From Lewinellaceae bacterium (GTDB lineage: Bacteria; Bacteroidota; Bacteroidia; Chitinophagales; Saprospiraceae), in NCBI GenBank assembly GCA_020636105.1, contig JACJYL010000001.1, forward strand, positions 682,001 to 746,000: a stretch of 64,000 nucleotides of DNA, written 5' to 3'. The notes below the pieces were generated by a model that saw only the letters and a list, made by a program, of their open reading frames with translations, ran no database searches and was not told the DNA's origin. Positions 1 to 8,895 of this stretch are shown here, in pieces (positions within the stretch are counted from its first letter, which is position 1; each line of letters begins with the position of its first letter). The position numbers and the translations under genes are program-made.

Positions 1-2
1 AA

Positions 3-788
3 TGTGGCGTTTATTACATGCACGACAAGGAAGGGAAAGTGGTTTATGTTGGAAAAAGTATTGACATCAAAAAGAGGATTGCCAGCCACTTTGCGGAACA
101 ATCCTCCAAAGCCTCCAGGTTGCAGCAATTGGTCCATGAGATCACTTACGAACCCACCGGAAGTGAATTGATCGCCCTCCTGCTCGAATCCCATGAGATC
201 AAAAGAATTCGCCCACAGGTAAACAGGGCACAGCGATCCCAAAGATTTCCCTGGGCCATCCATTATTATTACAATGACGACGGGTTTATTTGTTTTGATG
301 TCATAAGAGTGGCGGCTAAAGACAGGGCGAAATATCATTTAATTTCTGAATACCCCAAACCGGCCATTGCCAAGGGGCGGCTCAACTTTGTGCTGGAGAA
401 TTTCGAACTTTGTGCCCGATATTGCAATATTCAAAAAGGAAATGGCGCTTGTTTTAATCATCATGTAGGCAAATGCCACGGGGCCTGCGCCGGCAAAGAA
501 GACAGGGCGAGTTACAACATCAGGGCCCAGGAAGCCCTGGAATCTTTAACCGCCATTTTTAAGGAGAATTTTTTTATCATAGATAAAGGCCGATCTGAAG
601 AAGAATTAGGCGTGGTGCTGGTTAGTGATGGCAATTACCAGGGATTTGGCTACATTGACAAGCAGGAGAATCATAATGCTTCTACCCTACTGGACGCCAT
701 CAAATACTATCCGGGCAACCCTGAAACCACACGAATCATCCAGTCTTTTTTGAGTAAACATCCGGAAGTGAAGGTGATTAAAATATAG
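3..788 (+). CDS. GIY-YIG nuclease domain protein, C-terminal part (5' end outside window)
   Basis: The reading frame is open to the left window edge, and the residues just before the first visible ATG complete a GIY-YIG signature (GVYYM, then YVGKS about 10 residues later), so the true start lies outside. The visible 260 residues hold the GIY-YIG domain at the N-terminal end, with R and E residues typical of the UvrC/Cho group, then a cysteine/histidine cluster (CARYC, CFNHHVGKCHGAC) like the linker found in UvrC-like proteins. In Bacteroidota this C-terminal arrangement usually follows a DnaQ-type 3'-5' exonuclease domain in a protein of about 450 residues; that part is an inference. The likely role is DNA repair or processing. 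It is convergent with the next gene and separated from it by a hairpin. Confidence 0.8.
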   Translation, partial: CGVYYMHDKEGKVVYVGKSIDIKKRIASHFAEQSSKASRLQQLVHEITYEPTGSELIALLLESHEIKRIRPQVNRAQRSQRFPWAIHYYYNDDGFICFDVIRVAAKDRAKYHLISEYPKPAIAKGRLNFVLENFELCARYCNIQKGNGACFNHHVGKCHGACAGKEDRASYNIRAQEALESLTAIFKENFFIIDKGRSEEELGVVLVSDGNYQGFGYIDKQENHNASTLLDAIKYYPGNPETTRIIQSFLSKHPEVKVIKI

Positions 789-808
789 TTTTACACAGGG
801 CCACTCTA

Positions 809-841
809 AAAAAGGCAGCCCCGGAAAATCCGAAGCTGCCT
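809..841 (-). terminator. Rho-independent terminator for the Kazal/PKD protein gene
   Basis: GGCAGC (815-820) pairs with GCTGCC (836-841), with inner CGGA/TCCG pairing. Read on the minus strand the stem is followed by a T-run. It sits between two convergent genes, 46 bp past the stop of the minus-strand gene. Confidence 0.75.
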
Positions 842-886
842 CAGAAGGAATTAAAATTTAAGGTGCTTAATTCTAATATTCTAAAA

Positions 887-3535
887 TCAATCCTTTACAA
901 TTTTCAAAGTCGTCGTACCTGTACCACTTTGTATCCTGGCAAAATAAATGCCTTCGGGAAGGGCGACAATATTCAGCTCTGCCGTATTGGTTCCGATTTT
1001 GCCCTCTCCGGTTTCCGACATTACAACGGCACCGTTAATACTCATCAGATCAATCTGATACCTGGTGGCTTCTGACAGGTCAAAACGAAGATTGACTTTT
1101 TGGGTCGCCGGATTCGGATATGCAGCGGTGGCAGTAATCGCTTCTGTTTCATCAACACCTGTGGTCAGGGAATACTGAGGTGTCCCCGCGAAATCATCTT
1201 CATCCAGATTGACGGTGGCGCTTAGCGTATTGGTACAACCCGAGGCACTAATGATCGTAAGGGTTACCTCATAGGTTCCTCCTGCCTGATATTGGTGGAT
1301 AGGAATAAACTCATCGCTGGTTGAGCCATCACCAAAGTCCCACTGGAATTCAATGGCGTCCGGTGACGACAAATTGAGGAAGAATACCGTATTATCATCG
1401 AGGTCGTTGGAAGGGTCACCACCAATAAATGGTACGAACAAGGCCAAACATTCATTTTCATACCAAACGTTGGGATCGGAGAAAACCAGCATACTCACCG
1501 TGCTGCTGCAATCATCATTTCCAACGGTAAGGGTAACGATGTAAACACCCGGATTTTCATATACATGAACGGGGTTTTGTTCGCTGCTGGAAGTGCCATC
1601 ACCGAAGTCCCATGACCAGTAAGTCAGGTCGCCTATAGACACATCGTGGAAAGCAAAAGAAGTACCCACATCATTGGCCAGATCAAAATAGAAGATCGCC
1701 TGGCAATCAGGGCCCTCATAGGATCCACCGTTTCCAACGCAAATGTGGAGTTCAAAAACGGAAGTGCAACCTTCTGATGTTTCAATTTCAAGGGTTACTT
1801 CGTAGATGCCCTCTCCTGGAAACAAATGCGTCGGATTTTGCTCGGTACTGGTGGTACCGTCACCGAAATTCCAGGCCCATGAAGTGATCTCACCTGTGGA
1901 GGCATAAGAGGCATCGGTAAATGAAACTTCAAGTCCAATGATGCCTATCGGGTTATCATAGTTGATGTAAAATTCGGCATAACAATCCTGCTGCCAGTTG
2001 CAATCGACGTATGAATCAGGTCCATACCCTTCACATTCGGCAAAACAAGCGTTCGGGAAAGTAAAAATAGCTCCTCCCGTGGCAACGCATACAGGATCCC
2101 AGACGTCCGGGCAATTACAATCATTTTGACAATCTACAAAGGAATCAGGGCCGTAACCCTCACACTGTGCAAAACAGGCGTTGATAAATTCAATGATCTG
2201 TCCGTCAGGCATTATTACGCAAACCGGATCATAATTCTCGGGGCAATCGCAACCTCCATCGCAAGGGAAATACATATCTGCAGTGAAGCCTTCACACTCC
2301 GCATAACAGGCATTTGGAAAAGTTAGGAAGCCCCCGGAAGGAGTAGCCACACATACCGGAGCCCATACATCAGGACAGACACAATCATCCACACAATCTA
2401 CGTATGAATCCGGGCCGTAACCTTCACATTCGGCAAAACAGGCATTGGGGAAGGTTAAGATAGCTCCCCCTGTAGCCACGCAAACAGGATTCCATTCATC
2501 TGTGCAATTGCAATCATTACAATTAACAAAGGAGTCCGGACCGTAACCGGCACACATGGCATAACAATCATTGGAAAAAGTAATTATTTGTCCATCCGCT
2601 GTTTGCACACAAACCGGTGCATATAGATCAAAACAATTACAGTCATCTTCGCAATTTACATAAGTATCGGCCCCATAGCCCTCACATTCCGCTAAACACT
2701 GGTTGGGGAAGGAAATAATGAGTCCATCCGGAGTGGCCACACATACCGGATCCCAGATGAAATCACAATTACATGGATCCACCCAATCGCATTCGATTAA
2801 CTGGGCATCTGTATAACCTTCGCATTCAGCAAAACAAATATTACTAAAAGTCACCGTATCGCCGGCGTCGTTTACCGCACAAACAGGATCCCAATAGTCA
2901 GGACAGTTGCAGGAAACAATATCATCGATCCAGACTAAAGAGGTAAAAGTGGAAGAACAGGAATCACTCGCGATAGTGAGGGAAACCTCATAAGATCCGG
3001 TTTCGGCCCATTCATGAGTGGGGTTAGGTTCAGTGCTCGTGGTGCCATCCCCAAAATTCCACAACCAGGAAGTGGTAGGAGGAAAAGAATAGGAAACATC
3101 ATAAAAAGCGACTTCATAGGGCTGAACAGAAACCTGCTCGTAATAGAAATACGCATCGCAAACAACCGGAGGATCAACCGGATCGTCGTTGGTGCAAACA
3201 TAAAAATCGATTACAAAACTCAAGTTGTCCGGGATAGCTGCCAGATCTATGTCCTGCTGTTCCCCGGTACAGAAATCAAAAACGGAAACCACGGCAAGAA
3301 AGTCAACAAGTGGACTTATCTCTGCCTCAAATTCAACAGAATAAAATCCGGATTCATCTGTAACAGCATCAAAAACATCTCCTGTGGAGGTTACGATCAT
3401 CACCGGGTAACCCGGTATTGGCTGAGCCAATCCATCGGGTCCAAAGTAAACATGTCCGCTTATATTAGCTGTTTGGGACATCCCCCAAAAACTCAGCAGC
3501 ATTAAGGTGAAAGTGTAAAAGGTTTTTAAATTCAT
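887..3535 (-). CDS. T9SS-secreted protein with four PKD domains and seven Kazal-like repeats
   Basis: 882 residues. Order: signal peptide (1-21), a CnaB/carboxypeptidase-regulatory-like beta domain (24-115), PKD 1 (126-203), seven tandem cysteine repeats (209-512), PKD 2-4 (518-600, 611-686, 696-777; each with W-x-FGDG), and a T9SS type A sorting domain (804-882; YPNPA, then GIYFARI). The cysteine repeats follow C-x-C-P...DPVC...FxNxC-x3-C...C, which matches Kazal serine-protease-inhibitor domains, although the usual glycine and tyrosine positions vary. It is exported by Sec and then by T9SS, and should be a surface or released protein. Binding or inhibition of proteases is inferred from the Kazal pattern; adhesion is the alternative. 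It ends at a good terminator. Confidence 0.85.
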   Translation of the reverse strand: MNLKTFYTFTLMLLSFWGMSQTANISGHVYFGPDGLAQPIPGYPVMIVTSTGDVFDAVTDESGFYSVEFEAEISPLVDFLAVVSVFDFCTGEQQDIDLAAIPDNLSFVIDFYVCTNDDPVDPPVVCDAYFYYEQVSVQPYEVAFYDVSYSFPPTTSWLWNFGDGTTSTEPNPTHEWAETGSYEVSLTIASDSCSSTFTSLVWIDDIVSCNCPDYWDPVCAVNDAGDTVTFSNICFAECEGYTDAQLIECDWVDPCNCDFIWDPVCVATPDGLIISFPNQCLAECEGYGADTYVNCEDDCNCFDLYAPVCVQTADGQIITFSNDCYAMCAGYGPDSFVNCNDCNCTDEWNPVCVATGGAILTFPNACFAECEGYGPDSYVDCVDDCVCPDVWAPVCVATPSGGFLTFPNACYAECEGFTADMYFPCDGGCDCPENYDPVCVIMPDGQIIEFINACFAQCEGYGPDSFVDCQNDCNCPDVWDPVCVATGGAIFTFPNACFAECEGYGPDSYVDCNWQQDCYAEFYINYDNPIGIIGLEVSFTDASYASTGEITSWAWNFGDGTTSTEQNPTHLFPGEGIYEVTLEIETSEGCTSVFELHICVGNGGSYEGPDCQAIFYFDLANDVGTSFAFHDVSIGDLTYWSWDFGDGTSSSEQNPVHVYENPGVYIVTLTVGNDDCSSTVSMLVFSDPNVWYENECLALFVPFIGGDPSNDLDDNTVFFLNLSSPDAIEFQWDFGDGSTSDEFIPIHQYQAGGTYEVTLTIISASGCTNTLSATVNLDEDDFAGTPQYSLTTGVDETEAITATAAYPNPATQKVNLRFDLSEATRYQIDLMSINGAVVMSETGEGKIGTNTAELNIVALPEGIYFARIQSGTGTTTLKIVKD
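2000..2911 (-). repeat. Seven tandem Kazal-like coding repeats
   Basis: Residues 209-249, 255-295, 299-339, 342-381, 385-425, 429-469 and 473-512 of the protein. Each is about 40 residues with six cysteines in the same spacing and a near-constant EC-E-GYGPDS segment. Repeats 4 and 7 are almost identical, suggesting recent internal duplication. Confidence 0.85.
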
Positions 3536-3584
3536 TTTTTGTACTTTTGTAATGGTTAAATAATTGTAGAAAATTTATTTTTCC

Positions 3585-3614
3585 ATACAGCCGCCTGTTT
3601 TCAGTCGGCTGTAT
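3585..3614. terminator. Hairpin between two minus-strand genes
   Basis: ATACAGCCG (3585-3593) pairs perfectly with CGGCTGTAT (3606-3614). It lies 16 bp past the stop of the dockerin/cohesin-like gene. The T-run follows on the plus side, not in the gene's direction, so its strength as a minus-strand terminator is uncertain. Confidence 0.5.
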
Positions 3615-3629
3615 TCGTTTTTTTATAGG

Positions 3630-4754
3630 TTATTCCCGTTGGATGATCACTTTTTTGGTCAATGACCCCTCCTCTGTATGAATCCTGAGAATGTAAATCC
3701 CCGGAGACCATTTTTCCAGATGCCTCACTTCATAAAAATACCTTTCCTCAATCCGCTGCGCTAGAATACATTCTCCTAAGGTATTGAATAATTCAAGGCC
3801 CGTCAAAGGAATTTCTGATTCGATATAAAAATAATTTCGTGCCGGGTTCGGGAATAACTTAATACTTTCTCCCAATGGTTCACTAAGGCCAACAGGCAGT
3901 GCCTCCGGGCCATAGATCATAAGATTAACACTATCTGAAACGATGGGAACCGACCAAAAATCAGCGTTGACTGATTTTATGTTCCGGATATTGACAATTA
4001 CATTCGAACTGTCAGCTGGGGAAGCAAGTAAGGTGCCCAGGTCGTCAATAACGATAAGAGAAAGCGTACCGATCTTCCCATGGCCGGCGACTGCCGACAT
4101 TCCATTTCGGCTTATCGCAATTTCCTTTGTGCCCAATTCACTTTCAGGACCCTGAAAATCAAAACATCCGACACCTACGTTAATCCAGGAATCTTCCTCG
4201 GGCACAAAATGGATAGCTGCAATAAATTCGGGATCGTACTCAATGGTAAAGGCAATGCCCTGAAAAGATTCAAGCGGAATATCCTCACTACCCAAATATA
4301 CCGGAATTTCAAAATAACTTCCTTCGGTGGGAAAATCCGGCACCTCACTTTTGTCTAAATACAATGGAGAGTGTACCCCCGGAATGCCGGGATAGAAATT
4401 TACGGTTTCTGAGCCATTAGGATTTTCTGAGCCGTAATTTGCCGAGACGGTGGCGATATCGAGATAATTGACCCAACCATTTCCATCCGCATCGGTAAAT
4501 GCAAAATTGAGTCCTTGTGGAAAATAATCCGACCACAAGATGGTAAAAGTTTCAGTTCCGGGCTGGGCTCCGGTTTCCAAACGAGAGGGTCCATAAGTTC
4601 CCAAAGCATAACCAATATTCAGCACATCCAGGTTATTGACGATCCCGTTATTGTCAGCATCCCCGGGAAAAACCTGTCCGAATACCGATTCAGCCGACAA
4701 AAGATTGATTATCAGAGAGAGCGCTAAATAAAACCGCATTTTCTTAAAAGGCAT
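3630..4754 (-). CDS. T9SS-secreted protein with dockerin-like EF-hand repeats and a cohesin-like domain
   Basis: 374 residues. After a signal peptide (1-26, ending SVFGQ) come two calcium-loop repeats, GDADNNGIVNNLDVL (about 31-45) and TDADGNGWVNYLDI (about 87-100), the pattern of a type I dockerin. A beta-rich region (about 140-265) with FTIEYDPEFI resembles the cohesin/CBM fold, and a T9SS type A domain (about 300-374; LFPNPARNYF, then GIYILRI) ends the protein. Dockerin- and cohesin-like parts within one cargo protein are common in Saprospiraceae and need not mean a cellulosome. The protein is expected at the cell surface; the ligand is unknown. An AT-rich 237-bp spacer separates it from the divergent gene upstream. 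Confidence 0.75.
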   Translation of the reverse strand: MPFKKMRFYLALSLIINLLSAESVFGQVFPGDADNNGIVNNLDVLNIGYALGTYGPSRLETGAQPGTETFTILWSDYFPQGLNFAFTDADGNGWVNYLDIATVSANYGSENPNGSETVNFYPGIPGVHSPLYLDKSEVPDFPTEGSYFEIPVYLGSEDIPLESFQGIAFTIEYDPEFIAAIHFVPEEDSWINVGVGCFDFQGPESELGTKEIAISRNGMSAVAGHGKIGTLSLIVIDDLGTLLASPADSSNVIVNIRNIKSVNADFWSVPIVSDSVNLMIYGPEALPVGLSEPLGESIKLFPNPARNYFYIESEIPLTGLELFNTLGECILAQRIEERYFYEVRHLEKWSPGIYILRIHTEEGSLTKKVIIQRE

Positions 4755-4991
4755 AAGTAGGTTTCTTTTAATTGCACGGTAAAAGTACGCCCTATTATCC
4801 TGTCAAACAATTACAAAATTTATAATTTATCAAAAAATATTTATTGTTAAATTATTTTTAATAATTGATTATCAATCATTTAAAGTAAATATATTTTACG
4901 AAAAATCATTTTTTTATTTCATCTCCGTTTAAATTTTGTTTTATTTGCAGTGCAGATGACACTTTAATACCAGGCCAATTCAACCACCTTT

Positions 4992-6410
4992 ATGAAAGAC
5001 AGCAAGTTATTAAGCCTGTTCAGGCAATTCAATTCAAAAGAATGGCGGGATTTCACCCTCTTTTGTGCGTCCCCTTATTTTAATAAGAATGAAAACGTTC
5101 AATCATTATTGGAGCATTTAAGAAAACTTTCCCTGAAGGAATTCCCGGAAAAGGAAATCGAAAGAAAAGTTATTTACCAAACCATGTTTCCGGAAAAACC
5201 ATATAACGATAAAGCTTTAAACCATATCATGAGCCAGTTATTTCAATTGGCCGAAAGGTTTTTGAGCATTGAGACTTTTGAGGCGGACGGCATCCTGCCT
5301 GATTATTATTTACTGAGCAGTTATGTGCATCGGAAACTGGAAAAACCATACCAATTGGCCAGTCAAAGAGCTGGGAAAAAATTAGCCGCTTCCCCATTCA
5401 GGGACGATCATTATTACTTCCAGGAATACTTGCTGGAAGATATTGGTGACAAGCAATTTCAGACCAGGGAACTGAGGGAATACGACGATCATCTTGAAAA
5501 AGCATCCGCTGCTTTTGATAAGTTTTATTATGCTCAAAAACTCAAATACATCGTGGCCAAACTGGGATGGGAAAAGATCATTTCCAGGCCTTTTGAAAAA
5601 CCAATGATTGAAGAGGTAAAACAGATTGTAGTGAAATACGATATGCTCTCTGTGCCCCAGATCAAAATATATTACCAGCTGCTACTGATGCTTTCTTCCC
5701 AAAATGCTGAGCAGCATTACCTCGAAATGAAAAAAAATCTGGAATCATATTTAGGTCTTTTTCCGGAGAGGGAATTAAAAAACCTTTATTCTTTTATCAG
5801 TAATTATTGTACTGAAAAAATCAGGCAGGGAGATAAAAAATATACACAGGAACTCATGGATGTTTATCTGAAGGGGCTGGAAGAAGGCTTTTTCCTGGAA
5901 GATGGATTGGTTTCTCCCTGGCTTTTTAAGAATATGGTAAAACTAGGCATCGGGCTGGAAAATTATACCCGGGCAGAAAAATTCATCATGGAGTATTCTG
6001 ACAAATTACCAGAAGAAAAGCGAAAAGATGCCTATTATTTCAATATGGCTGATGTGTTTTACGCCCAGCAAAAATACGATGAAGCTATTTTTTACTTAAA
6101 CCAGGTGGAATTTTCCGATGTTCATTACAGCCTGGGCGCCAAAGAATTATTGCTCCGCATCTATTATACCCTTGGAGAAACCGAGGCATTTTTATCGCTG
6201 GTCTTTTCGTTCCGTATTTATTTAAAAAGAAACAAACTGATCACCACGGAAGTGAAGTCCGCTTATGAGAATTTTATTCGATATATACATCTTTTACATA
6301 AATCGGGAGACAAAAAAGCAAAAGAGTTCGAACAAAAAATCAAATCAACAAAATCACTAATAGGCCGGAATTGGTTGCTCCAGCAGGTCGGTTCCTTCAA
6401 AACTGATTAA
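4992..6410 (+). CDS. Hypothetical all-helical (TPR-like) protein
   Basis: 472 residues, no signal peptide or membrane segment, and rich in charged amphipathic helices. The C-terminal half has degenerate TPR-like pairs (for example YYFNMADVFYAQQKYDEAIFYL at about 344-365). I do not recognise a catalytic motif. The N-terminus (SKLLSLFRQFNSKEWRDF) resembles a family of uncharacterised cytoplasmic helical-repeat proteins in Saprospiraceae-like genomes, from memory only. It stands alone: the upstream gene is divergent and the downstream gene is convergent 18 bp after its stop. A scaffold role is the most that can be suggested. Confidence 0.7.
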   Translation: MKDSKLLSLFRQFNSKEWRDFTLFCASPYFNKNENVQSLLEHLRKLSLKEFPEKEIERKVIYQTMFPEKPYNDKALNHIMSQLFQLAERFLSIETFEADGILPDYYLLSSYVHRKLEKPYQLASQRAGKKLAASPFRDDHYYFQEYLLEDIGDKQFQTRELREYDDHLEKASAAFDKFYYAQKLKYIVAKLGWEKIISRPFEKPMIEEVKQIVVKYDMLSVPQIKIYYQLLLMLSSQNAEQHYLEMKKNLESYLGLFPERELKNLYSFISNYCTEKIRQGDKKYTQELMDVYLKGLEEGFFLEDGLVSPWLFKNMVKLGIGLENYTRAEKFIMEYSDKLPEEKRKDAYYFNMADVFYAQQKYDEAIFYLNQVEFSDVHYSLGAKELLLRIYYTLGETEAFLSLVFSFRIYLKRNKLITTEVKSAYENFIRYIHLLHKSGDKKAKEFEQKIKSTKSLIGRNWLLQQVGSFKTD

Positions 6411-6428
6411 ACTAAAGTGACTCTAATC

Positions 6429-8588
6429 TTAATTTATAACGAATTGCCTGCTGATCACTTTTCCCGACTGGGTTCCAAGCTGAATAAAATAAATTCCAGC
6501 AGGAAAGTCATTGACCGGCACAACAGTCCTTTCCTGGTTTTCCCCTGTTCCCAATTGCACTAAACGGATAAGCCTCCCTGTTGCATCGTATAACCGGATT
6601 GAAAAAAGAAGATCTTCATGATTGTAATAAATTACTTCAAGCTGCCCTTCCGAAACCGGGTTGGGGAAAATTTGGATTCCAGCATTGGCCGTTTCCAGGT
6701 AGATGACCTTTACGGGACTATAAGTAAAAATGCCATTCACATCTGTTTGCTTGAGTCGGTAATAACTTGTTCCGGGCAATGGTTTATGATCCAGGTAATG
6801 GTATTCATTCAGAGAATTTACACTCCCGGCGCCGGAAATAGTGGCAACAAATATAAAATCCTTTCCATCTGGTGACCTTTCAATGGTAAAAAAGGCATTA
6901 TCCGTTTCCGAAGTGGTTGTCCAGGAGAGCTCCACTTCTTCTTCGATGAGCCTTGCCTCAAAATCAAGAAGATGAATGGGCAATACAGAACAATTAGCAG
7001 GATCGATGGCTGTCATGGGGCCTGGAGAAGGAATACAATTATCTTGTATGCTGTGGCTCATTTTAAAAAGTCCTCCCGAAATATCATCTGGCGACAAATT
7101 CCGGATATCATTTCCTGCATTCAACAAAAAATTCATCACCTTACCTGGTGCATTAATATGCGCCATACCATGACCATGTCCCAGTTCATGTAACGTCACG
7201 CTTTCAAAATCAAATTGAGCATTATTGGAAGCTCCGGGTCCGAAATTCCAGCTATAACCTCCGGAAAGGCTATTATCGAAACGCATATCTATTTCTTCGA
7301 GATACCAAAAAGTGTCTTCCATCGTACATCCGGTATTAGCTAAAGCAGCATACCTGCTGGTGGTAATGCCGAGTGTCCCGCCGCTCAAATTTTGAAACAT
7401 AACAATACTCCCGTTATCTGATGCATGTCCCTCGAAAGTTCCGGAGTTATCAATCTCCCAGTTTACAAGGGTATTGCACATCCAATTGTCAACGGATCGT
7501 CCAAAGGCCTGTTTTGCAGGACCATTGGCAAAAAAGCTGGATCCTGGGGCAGGATTGTTATTATTGAATTGAAAAGTGTATCCTCCCAGGTTGTTCATAT
7601 CCACCATTTCAATCCTGTTGCGCTGGTCGGAAGGCCAGAGATAAAAATTACTTGAGACGTTTTTAACGCTGTAATCTATGACAATGGGGGCAGAGCCTTT
7701 GGAACTTCCCGATGCATCCCTAATCTCTACACTTCCGGTTCCCGCTTCGTCAGGAATTTTTACTCGAACCTTAGTGTCAGTCCATGAAACAATATCCGAA
7801 GCAATGGTGTTCGTTGGAACGATAATTTCAGTGGATCCCCCATAGTTTGCGTCCATGAATACCACAGAGCCCACCGTGCTCCCAAAACCACTACCGGTAA
7901 TAACGAGTTCATTGTCCGGTTCAATGGTTCCTGCTATAAAACCGGAGGGAGTACTTCCTGCCCCATTATCCAGGTAAAGTAAAATTTTCGGAAGGCCCGA
8001 ATTTTCTTTTGCAGCTCTTGGCAAAAAGATTTGTCCATCCGGTCGTTGCGCCTTTTTATTAGTCAGGCCTTCCGTGATCTCCAGGAGCTCACCTTCAGTC
8101 ATCAAAGCCCCCGACAACACATCATGATAATATCCGTTTTGAAATTTGAGTACTCCCTGAACGCCAAAACTACTGCGGCATTGCAAAAGTTCAGGTCGTC
8201 TCGAGCGTAAGAGCCTGTTGTCCAATAGTTGCTCATCGTTATCCAGCAAAACCAGCACCTCCTCCCCTTCACTCAATTGGATGCCGGGAAAATTTATTTC
8301 CATTTTATTGTCCAAAATTCCGCCTGAACTGATCAGCCCGATTTGTTTTGCATCAATTGCCCCTTTCAGAAAAGCCGTTACATCAAGTATGTTTAACGTA
8401 TAAATATTGCTGTTGGACTCATCGCGATATGCCGTTTTTTCAAGTACCTTTCCAATTACCATGAATTCCGAACCCGCTACCCTCTCAGAAAATGAAACCG
8501 GATATAACTGCGCCTCAATGCCGGTAAGAAAAAAGAAAGTGGAAAAAAGAAGCATAAAAAACCGAAGAACTATACTGCTGCTTGTCAT
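6429..8588 (-). CDS. T9SS-secreted matrixin-like zinc metalloprotease with IPT/TIG domain
   Basis: I chose the ATG at 8588 because it gives a normal signal peptide (MTSSSIVLRFFML...GIEAQ); the frame extends 23 codons further to 8657. From this start the protein has 719 residues. An N-terminal region of about 200 residues is unrecognised. An IPT/TIG-like domain (about 225-305; VITGSGFG) follows, then a metzincin site HELGHGHGMAH (467-477), which is HExxHxxGxxH with a downstream VMN that could be the Met-turn. A T9SS type A domain ends it (about 637-719; IFPNPVSEGQ, then GIYFIQL). The role is a secreted zinc endopeptidase; the substrate is unknown. It is convergent with the preceding gene and divergent from the next cargo gene. 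Confidence 0.82.
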   Translation of the reverse strand: MTSSSIVLRFFMLLFSTFFFLTGIEAQLYPVSFSERVAGSEFMVIGKVLEKTAYRDESNSNIYTLNILDVTAFLKGAIDAKQIGLISSGGILDNKMEINFPGIQLSEGEEVLVLLDNDEQLLDNRLLRSRRPELLQCRSSFGVQGVLKFQNGYYHDVLSGALMTEGELLEITEGLTNKKAQRPDGQIFLPRAAKENSGLPKILLYLDNGAGSTPSGFIAGTIEPDNELVITGSGFGSTVGSVVFMDANYGGSTEIIVPTNTIASDIVSWTDTKVRVKIPDEAGTGSVEIRDASGSSKGSAPIVIDYSVKNVSSNFYLWPSDQRNRIEMVDMNNLGGYTFQFNNNNPAPGSSFFANGPAKQAFGRSVDNWMCNTLVNWEIDNSGTFEGHASDNGSIVMFQNLSGGTLGITTSRYAALANTGCTMEDTFWYLEEIDMRFDNSLSGGYSWNFGPGASNNAQFDFESVTLHELGHGHGMAHINAPGKVMNFLLNAGNDIRNLSPDDISGGLFKMSHSIQDNCIPSPGPMTAIDPANCSVLPIHLLDFEARLIEEEVELSWTTTSETDNAFFTIERSPDGKDFIFVATISGAGSVNSLNEYHYLDHKPLPGTSYYRLKQTDVNGIFTYSPVKVIYLETANAGIQIFPNPVSEGQLEVIYYNHEDLLFSIRLYDATGRLIRLVQLGTGENQERTVVPVNDFPAGIYFIQLGTQSGKVISRQFVIN

Positions 8589-8895
8589 GAAAGGGGGAAT
8601 TAAAAAGTTAAAAAATAGTTTATCCTTTGATTTGAAACCCAAGAGAGTACAAATCAAAAAGCAGGGACAATCAGGGATTTAGCCCAATATTTTAGGATGA
8701 GATAAAAAAATTAACTGCAGTTTGTTCAAAAGTCTTCTTACAACGGGAAGTTGAATAAAAACGGGGGTGAAGTGATGTGTTGTTACAAAAATATAAATAA
8801 AATCAAATCCCTGCCGTTATCAGGGAATAATTTCTAATTCAAAATGAAAAATTCTTGTATTTTGAGTTAACTTTTAACAAAAACCGAACATACAC
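8589..8895. other. Intergenic region between two divergent T9SS cargo genes
   Basis: About 300 bp of AT-rich DNA that must hold both promoters. I see no full match to the Bacteroidota -7 element (TAnnTTTG) that I would defend, no repeat and no small gene. Confidence 0.5.

Noticed and set aside
2000..2911. Tandem 120-130-bp periodicity as a CRISPR-like array
   Set aside because: The period is protein-coding (seven cysteine repeats in frame) and there are no short constant repeats with unique spacers. No CRISPR array is present in the window.
6976..7193. Overlapping plus-strand frames inside the metalloprotease gene
   Set aside because: They are antisense shadows of a well-supported coding sequence; the same applies to the many frames opposite other long genes.
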